Part shown: in pieces, positions 58,381-64,000 of the stretch
Position numbering within the stretch: the stretch's first letter is position 1
Layout of the letters: the number at the start of each line of letters is the position of its first letter
From: Dipteronia dyeriana
Lineage: Eukaryota > Streptophyta > Magnoliopsida > Sapindales > Sapindaceae
Assembly (NCBI GenBank): GCA_032871835.1
Contig: CM065298.1
Coordinates: forward strand, 79,822,154-79,886,153
Length of the DNA: 64,000 nt
Direction of reading: 5' to 3'
The notes under the pieces: model-generated
What the model saw: only the letters and a program-made list of their open reading frames with translations
What the model was told of the DNA's origin: nothing
The model's database searches: none
Made by a program: the position numbers and the translations under genes

Positions 58381-59389
58381 TGTGTTGAAGTAATAATCTG
58401 TTATAAAGTTAATTAGATAATTAACCATTTAGTTAATATTGTTATTAACACCGCTATTAGAGTCAAAAGTAGTATATGTGTTTGGTAAATTATAATGTTA
58501 ATTGTTGTGAATTTATATAATGACTAAAAAATATATGGTTTTTTTTTTAAAGAAAGGTATGAAAATTGAAATGTTTTAATGTGTAATTGATATCAAAGAA
58601 TTATTTAATTCAAATGTTAAATGAAAAAAATATATATAAAAAATATATATATAATTTTATATAATTTACATTACAAACATGAGTATTAGTATTAATATTG
58701 GTATGTAGTACATAGTACCGGATCTTCAATTAGTTGTAGTGTTTTTTGTAGTTATAGTGTTTTTTGTAGTTCTAGATCTACTTCTATTTTTAGTATTCAT
58801 GGAGTAGATAAAAAAGTAGTCTACTATTAAAATTATATATATATATATATAAAAGAATAGTATTAATTTATTTAAATTTGGTGTCTAAATAATATAGCAA
58901 CACTTTAATTCATTCATTTAAATCATATAAATCTAATACAATTTAAATAAATAGATTACAGTGTTGTCATATCATTTAGGTACAAGATTTGGACAAAGTA
59001 GAATTATTGGTATAAAAAATATAAACAATAAATAAAAAAGAATATTTAAAGTAATTATTAAAAAAATCAAATTATAATAGTACATTTTAACAATATATTT
59101 AAATGAAATAAAGTTTTGGATAAAAATGTTTTATGTTAAATTAAGAAAGATAATTTGGTATTTTAAAAGATTCATTAAATCTTATAGGGAATTATTTCAT
59201 AATCATTTTTCAAAAGTAACTCTGACAAACCAATTGAGATTATTAAATAATCACTTTTGAAAATTTTACCAAATATATTTTCATATCAAAATTATAAAAT
59301 AATCCGATTTTAACTTATAAATAAAATACCAAATTAGCCCTAAAAAAACTAAGATATTTATATGAAAAATCATATTACAACTTGGAAAA
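58381..59389. other. AT-rich interior of the right arm
   Basis: This part has no counterpart in the left arm. It contains simple AT runs (58624-58660, 58837-58852) and a short tandem 'agtgttttttgtagtt' duplication at 58737-58770, and no gene. It could be an intron or insertion in the right copy, or sequence lost from the left copy. Confidence 0.5.
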
Positions 59390-59926
59390 TATGTTTTAGC
59401 CGAACATGATGCCTATGGAGTTTTTGGTGGAATTTACAGGGAGAAATGTAGAGATTAATTTCAATAAATTTATAAAAAAAATTATTAGTTTAAAATAGAT
59501 TCATATCTCGGAAAATTCAATACAGAGTCAATCGCATAATCTAAAATCTTTAATATAAAATATAATTAGGTGGCAAAATTAACACAATATTAATGACAAA
59601 TAATGAAGAATTTTTTTGGCGACAAAAAGTTTCATAAATTACTTAAAAAAAAAAGTTTCATAAATTAACGTTTATTCTAACATTGTAGTCGTACCTTGAG
59701 TTGTTATTTTTGTTCATAGTTAAAATACAAAATTACTGCATTGTTTTCGGTTTAATTTGAATGCATTAAGAATCTGCCATATTATTTCAAAAGAAAAAAG
59801 AAAAGAAAAAAAACAAACCTACCAAATCATTTTATTATACAAATATACCATGTCATTAGCTGATTTATTGACCAACCTTTAAGTTGAAAATGTCACAATT
59901 ACTCTTATCATTTTAGATAACTTTTT

Positions 59927-59933
<7 letters not shown>

Positions 59934-59966
<33 letters not shown>
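59934..59966. repeat. TA microsatellite
   Basis: The (TA)n run lies at the outer edge of the right palindrome arm; the left arm has a poly-A/T stretch at the matching place. Confidence 0.9.
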
Positions 59967-59967
<1 letters not shown>

Positions 59968-59985
59968 CAATTTATTCAATATTTA

Positions 59986-61007
59986 GTTATAGAAGCACGA
60001 CTCAAACCTAAAACCTCAGATGTATAGTTATAAAGGACGTACATATCAGTAAGTTAACTTCATGCTGTCATTATAGATTAGTTAACAATGGATTCATCAT
60101 AATGTAACCTTTGTTAACTATTAGATAGATGTATATACGTTTAACATTTTCAATATATATTTACAATCAAGAGAAAAAATGTGAATTGTAACATTGTTCA
60201 ACTATTATGTGTCACCTTCAAACATTCTTCTTTAAGTTGTGTTTAAACAAGCATTTGATTTTTCAATATATTATTTTATTTTGCCTTGGCAAGTTATATT
60301 TTATCAAATTTTCTATTTAAATGTAACAAGAATGCACCAAACATAAGTACATACCTACATAAGCAGATAAAGTGAAAGAGAATCTAGTTGGAATATATAT
60401 AAATATTTTCATGTGCCTAGCAATGTCAGAATTTTTTTCAGGCTGCATTGCCATGGCCTTGAGTAGTTTCAATGATCATTGAAGATGAAGTTATTTCATT
60501 TTGTTGCACACGGCATTTGAAAACGAAAACTAAATCTTGCATATATATGAACAAGGTCTTAAAAGCTGCCTCTGCCTCACTCCATCAAATTAAAGCAAAC
60601 ATATTTTAGGGTTGCAATAAAAAAGTATAGTCAATAACACATAATAGATAAAAAAAAAAAAGCATTTCAGTTCTTGCACATCGATCATCTCAGTATCTTA
60701 TAAATTTGTCATTACCATTATAGCTATATATGGACAGACATCGTCACTGCCACGACTAATTAAGTACAAAGATGAAAGATTATCACATCCTAATATAAAA
60801 GTTCGATTAACATATCGCGAGTATATTGACCGTATAACACCAAATGGCCATTAAGACTATATAGCTTTAGCTGTAATATTATAACTATATATACTACCGT
60901 ATTAATCATCTGTTTTCTGCTGTTTTTCTCAAATTTACCTGCATATTCCTGAGATCAAAATTTCCCTCTTTGTGGGATGCCATGGCAAATCTCAGTACAC
61001 AAATTAG
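59986..61007. other. Intergenic and probable 3' UTR of the host gene
   Basis: The distal half is AT-rich with no gene. The part next to 61007 probably holds the 3' UTR of the minus-strand gene; a possible splice donor (CAG|gtaaat at 60948) suggests a UTR intron. Confidence 0.45.
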
Positions 61008-62747
61008 TCAAGCTATCTGTCAAACAAGTACAATCCCAGTGAGAATTTTCAGTTATATAAAACCAACATATGCATTATGCACAAGAATATGATATTAACG
61101 GATATATTTGTAAATGTTTTTCTCTCAACCATCGTCACAATAGTATTCTTTTATTGATTATAATCTTAGAAATCTAAGGTTCGAAAATGGTAAGAAGCAT
61201 GAATACCATGTAAATATAGGGATCCTGACGCCCTCCTGTGCCTGATCTCTTGACTTCTTCATGCTTCAACAACCTGCATATGCAAACATGCTTCATTTTA
61301 TTATCGAATCCCACATGATTTATTTTTTATTCTATCAAGACTCGAGCAACAAAACCGATGGGCACGTGACAGAATAAAAAGGGGGATCACATTCTCAGTG
61401 CTTTACTGGTGTCAGGACTATCACCAAGCACCTGCCGTATTTTGACTTCAGAGGAACAACCGCCGGAGGAGAGCAGCTTCAAAATGGCATCGGCTCGGCG
61501 CTCAATGTGATTATAACCGCCATGGACGCCACGGACATTTTTCCTCATCGGCTCGTCACGACCGCTTTGGCTTCGCGCGCTTGAGTCCACGCTCGTACCG
61601 CTAGACAAGCAAGATCCGCCATCTATTGACGCCGATTCTGAGCAAACAACCTTCGCCGGCGGCGGTGGCGGTGGCTTCACGGTCTCCGGTTTCTGCCACA
61701 TAGTTGATCGACGCTTCCGTACCACCTTAAAACATTCAAAAATTCAATGCCTGGGGGAGGTGTTTCAAATTTAAAGGAATTTAATTATTTTTTTTTAAAT
61801 AATAAACAAAACGCAAACCAAGTTAAAATGACATCAGTGAAATATAATTGAAGATCAAAGAGATTTCAAGTAAGACGAAGTGAATTACAAATAACGCGAA
61901 AATGTGATCAGGTTGAGTTGAAATTTGAATTACCAGAGAAATATGATTCAAGAAGACTGTTCAAAAATAGAACAGAATTTGAATCTCCTAGTAAATTAAA
62001 AGCGAAATTCTTGTGGAAAAATTCTGGTGAGAAATCCAGGTCAAATTTAGACCGACTTCAATCAAAATAATGAGAAAACAAGTTGAATAAGATTTTTAAC
62101 GAAAGCGAACGACATGATAAATCATATTACATGTAAAGTTGAAATAATAAACACAAAAACAGAGTAAGTATATGCATCCTTGAAGTCAAACAAACAAGAG
62201 TTCAAAATCAGATTCGACAAAAAAACTATCAGATCACTGAACAGACATACATAGTAGAAGTATGAGAGATCTGAAAATAGAATTCAAGCAACACTCACTC
62301 GCTCAAAATTTAAACAAAACAGCAAGAGAAAAAAAAAACAGAGATGAATACCTGGAGATTCATTTCATGACAGCGAGCCACAACAGCGATGATCCTCAGT
62401 TTACGAGCTTGAATCTGATTAGACGAGCCATCATCCGTAGTAAGCGACGACGAAGCGCACCGTTTCGATCCACCACTGGAGTCCAAGCTCAAGCTCAGGC
62501 TCTCTTCCTCGCTGCTACCGCTCTTGCTTTGAAGCAGCAATTCACCGTCGGTGTCGAACCTGCACATTAACAAACCGAAACTAAAGTTCAAACAACGGAG
62601 GACGATGACGACAAGAAAATCGGAATCGGAAAAGAGAAAATTGAATATTTACAGTGGAGGAGAGAGAGAGAGAGGGTTGGTGGTGGAGAGGAGGAGAAGA
62701 GCTGAAGCGACAGTGAATTCATGTGGAGATGGAAATGGTGATTCCAT
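61008..62747 (-). CDS. Plant protein with basic central region and helix-turn-helix-like C-terminus, 237 aa, 5 exons
   Basis: Coding exons, in order: 62747-62653, 62559-62352, 61725-61391, 61273-61207 and 61016-61008. All introns are GT-AG and phases agree, giving 237 residues. The N-terminus MESPFPSPHEFTVASALLLL is followed by a serine-rich acidic part (SGSSEEESLSLSLDSSGG), IIAVVARCHEMNLQ, a basic VVRKRRSTMWQKPE, a proline run (KPPPPPPAK), then YNHIERRADAILKLLSSG and VKIRQVLGDSPDTSKALRML. It ends KRSGTGGRQDPYIYMIA. The last exon supplies only two codons and the stop. The C-terminal 60 residues look like a small helix-turn-helix; I recall plant proteins of unknown function ending in nearly the same motif but cannot name the gene. 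A nuclear DNA- or RNA-binding role is inference. There is no stop or shift inside, unlike everything else in the window. The 5' UTR is short and CT-rich. Confidence 0.85.
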
Positions 62748-63736
62748 TTGTTTGTTTTTTAAAAAAACTATGAAAAGTGAATTGGCGGGTTAATTCAAAA
62801 TTTTGAAACTAGAGATATTTCACACTCCATTCTTTCTCTCTCTATAAAGAAGATATTCATATTTCACTCTACGGTTCTGTGCTTACTTGGTCAAGGGAAT
62901 CGATTCTGTTAAGAGGAGCGCGTGCATGTGAATTGTGATATGCAAGTTGGTAATTTATTTTCGTGTGAGATAGGATCTCATTTCAGCCGTTGGATTTTGC
63001 AGGCAATTACTGTATTTTGTTATTTTTATTTTATTTTTGTATAACAGACTTTAAATGTAAAGTATTTACTTGAAAACGTTAATTTTTTAATTCGCGTTTC
63101 ATTAAAAAAAAAAATAGAGAAATGCTAATGACACTGCATCAATTGGAATTTGGAAGTAGCAATGTTGAAAACCCGCTCACTGCAGCAATTGATAGTAACA
63201 GTGTTGAAAACCTTGCAGGGTATGTCTAAAGAGTAAAAAGTATTGGGGATGAGAGAATAAGGGTCGGGGTGAAATGTAAACGTCCCGATCTGTTATTTGA
63301 CCTTTTTTAGTTTGTTTTTTTTTTTCTTAATTCGGTTTTTGTTTGAAATAATTCAACTTGCAAGTTTATTTACGGGGCGTAAATATATCTAAATCATTAT
63401 AGGATTCAGATAATCTATTTCAACTTGAACTAGAAAATCTAACTTGATTGACATTAGAAAATATAATCCTGTTTTAGATTTAAAACTAGGTTTGGTTTTA
63501 TTCCTATTTTGCCTCTCTTAAACCAATCGGCCAAATAAACCATGTTCATTGTGTTCTTGAGAGGAGAATCGTCATCGGACATTAGAATCCCCTTGGCAAC
63601 TTACGTAAGATTTTTATAAAATTATGAGCAACATATGACATTATATATATTTTGAGTTTATGAAAACCGAATTGATTGGAATGTTTAAGTAAGCGAAAGT
63701 TGACCGGGTAAAGTCCGTTATTAATGTGATCAATAT
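62748..63736. other. Upstream region of the host gene and AT-rich spacer
   Basis: It contains the likely promoter of the minus-strand gene (no clear minus-strand TATA; 'ctctctctataaagaag' reads on the plus strand at 62837-62853). A small imperfect duplication 'agcaatgttgaaaacc' / 'aacagtgttgaaaacc' lies at 63158 and 63197. No other gene is seen. Confidence 0.45.
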
Positions 63737-64000
63737 TGTTGGGCTCGGTGCACTTTAGCAATATTAAATATATGTAGGATATGGTATGGCCTATTGTATA
63801 TGTGTGGCCTAGTATTCCTTTTAAGACTAATCATCCTATCAGGGTTTTGAGAATCCTTTATGGGTTAGGATTCTAGGAAATTATACTACATATTGGAGGT
63901 CCCTACTCTCACTCACATAATGTGTTATAGAATTGTCTTCTCATTATGCAATCTGAGAAAGGTGAGAAGATAGTAGAAAACTCTATTGTTTTTTTTTTCT
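63737..64000 (+). mobile_element. Probable start of a Copia-type LTR, cut by the right edge
   Basis: From TGTTGGGCTCGGTGCAC the sequence has the style of a Copia LTR start ('gtatatgtgtggcctagtat', 'ggttaggattctaggaaatt', 'ctctcactcacataatg'). There is no second copy in the window and no internal domain, so it is tentative. Confidence 0.4.

Larger units (their letters stand above)
56890..59985. repeat. Large imperfect palindrome: duplicated C2H2/EAR gene fragment with promoter
   Basis: The left arm (about 56890-57828) matches the complement of the right arm (57837-about 58260 and 59390-59985). The centre is a near-perfect 24-bp palindrome at 57821-57844. Outer parts of the arms are AT-rich upstream sequence, inner parts are zinc-finger gene coding sequence. 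The right arm is about 1.1-1.2 kb longer, between the zinc finger and the upstream sequence. Identity in the coding part is roughly three quarters by eye. A transcript across it would fold into a long hairpin. Confidence 0.85.

Noticed and set aside
60400..60600. Possible microRNA precursor near 'tgccttggcaagtt' and 'ggctgcattgccatggcctt'
   Set aside because: I could not find a convincing stem with a known mature sequence.
62310..62591. Single 93-codon protein on the minus strand
   Set aside because: It is exon 2 of the host gene read through both of its splice sites.
62262..62793. Plus-strand frames of 102 and 80 codons
   Set aside because: They lie antisense to exons 1 and 2 of the host gene and have no domain.
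1..64000. tRNA, rRNA and organellar insertions
   Set aside because: No conserved tRNA box pair with cloverleaf, rRNA core sequence or plastid/mitochondrial gene was recognised on either strand.

Overview
The window is plant nuclear DNA, most likely from a dicot. It is dominated by nested, decayed LTR retrotransposons of both Ty1/Copia and Ty3/Gypsy types. It also holds a satellite-like tandem array, a hAT-type MITE and one intact-looking intron-containing host gene near the right edge. I cannot name the species. I saw nothing bacterial, no CRISPR array, no rRNA and no tRNA gene.

Layout. 1-1191: part of a Copia LTR (minus). 1880-6030: 24 monomers of about 150 bp, partly organised as 450-bp trimers, with a hAT MITE at 2919-3528. 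6584-7530: a Gypsy-type LTR with a duplicated tip. 7531-10035: a Copia LTR of SIRE/Maximus type. 10036-11289: a truncated Gypsy LTR. 11582-20197: a complete but dead Copia element with two about 2.1-kb LTRs and a perfect 5-bp target duplication, sitting inside an older LTR fragment. 20664-27613 and 27614-30919: two minus-strand Gypsy elements, nested. 30920-32653: a fragment of an oppositely oriented Gypsy element. 32656-33926: a Copia 3' fragment. 33927-45640: the most complete Gypsy element. 45641-47812: another Copia LTR. 47813-54803: a rearranged Gypsy element. 54804-56890: AT-rich, LTR-element-like DNA. 56890-59985: a large imperfect palindrome made of two tail-to-tail copies of a C2H2 zinc-finger/EAR-motif gene fragment. 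61008-62747: a five-exon host gene (minus). 63737-64000: probable start of another LTR.

The Gypsy elements share one architecture: gag-pol on one strand and, between pol and the 3' LTR, a separate gene on the opposite strand. That antisense gene has a TATA-like box about 125-135 bp before its ATG, introns, a domain resembling the Pfam 'putative gypsy type transposon' family, and a coiled-coil tail. The layout fits what is known of the Tat/Retand/Grande group. All copies here carry stops and frameshifts.

The observations most worth following are the zinc-finger palindrome (a candidate long-hairpin small-RNA locus), the antisense gene with its promoter recurring in three elements, and the higher-order tandem array whose monomers each carry inverted-repeat arms that change together.
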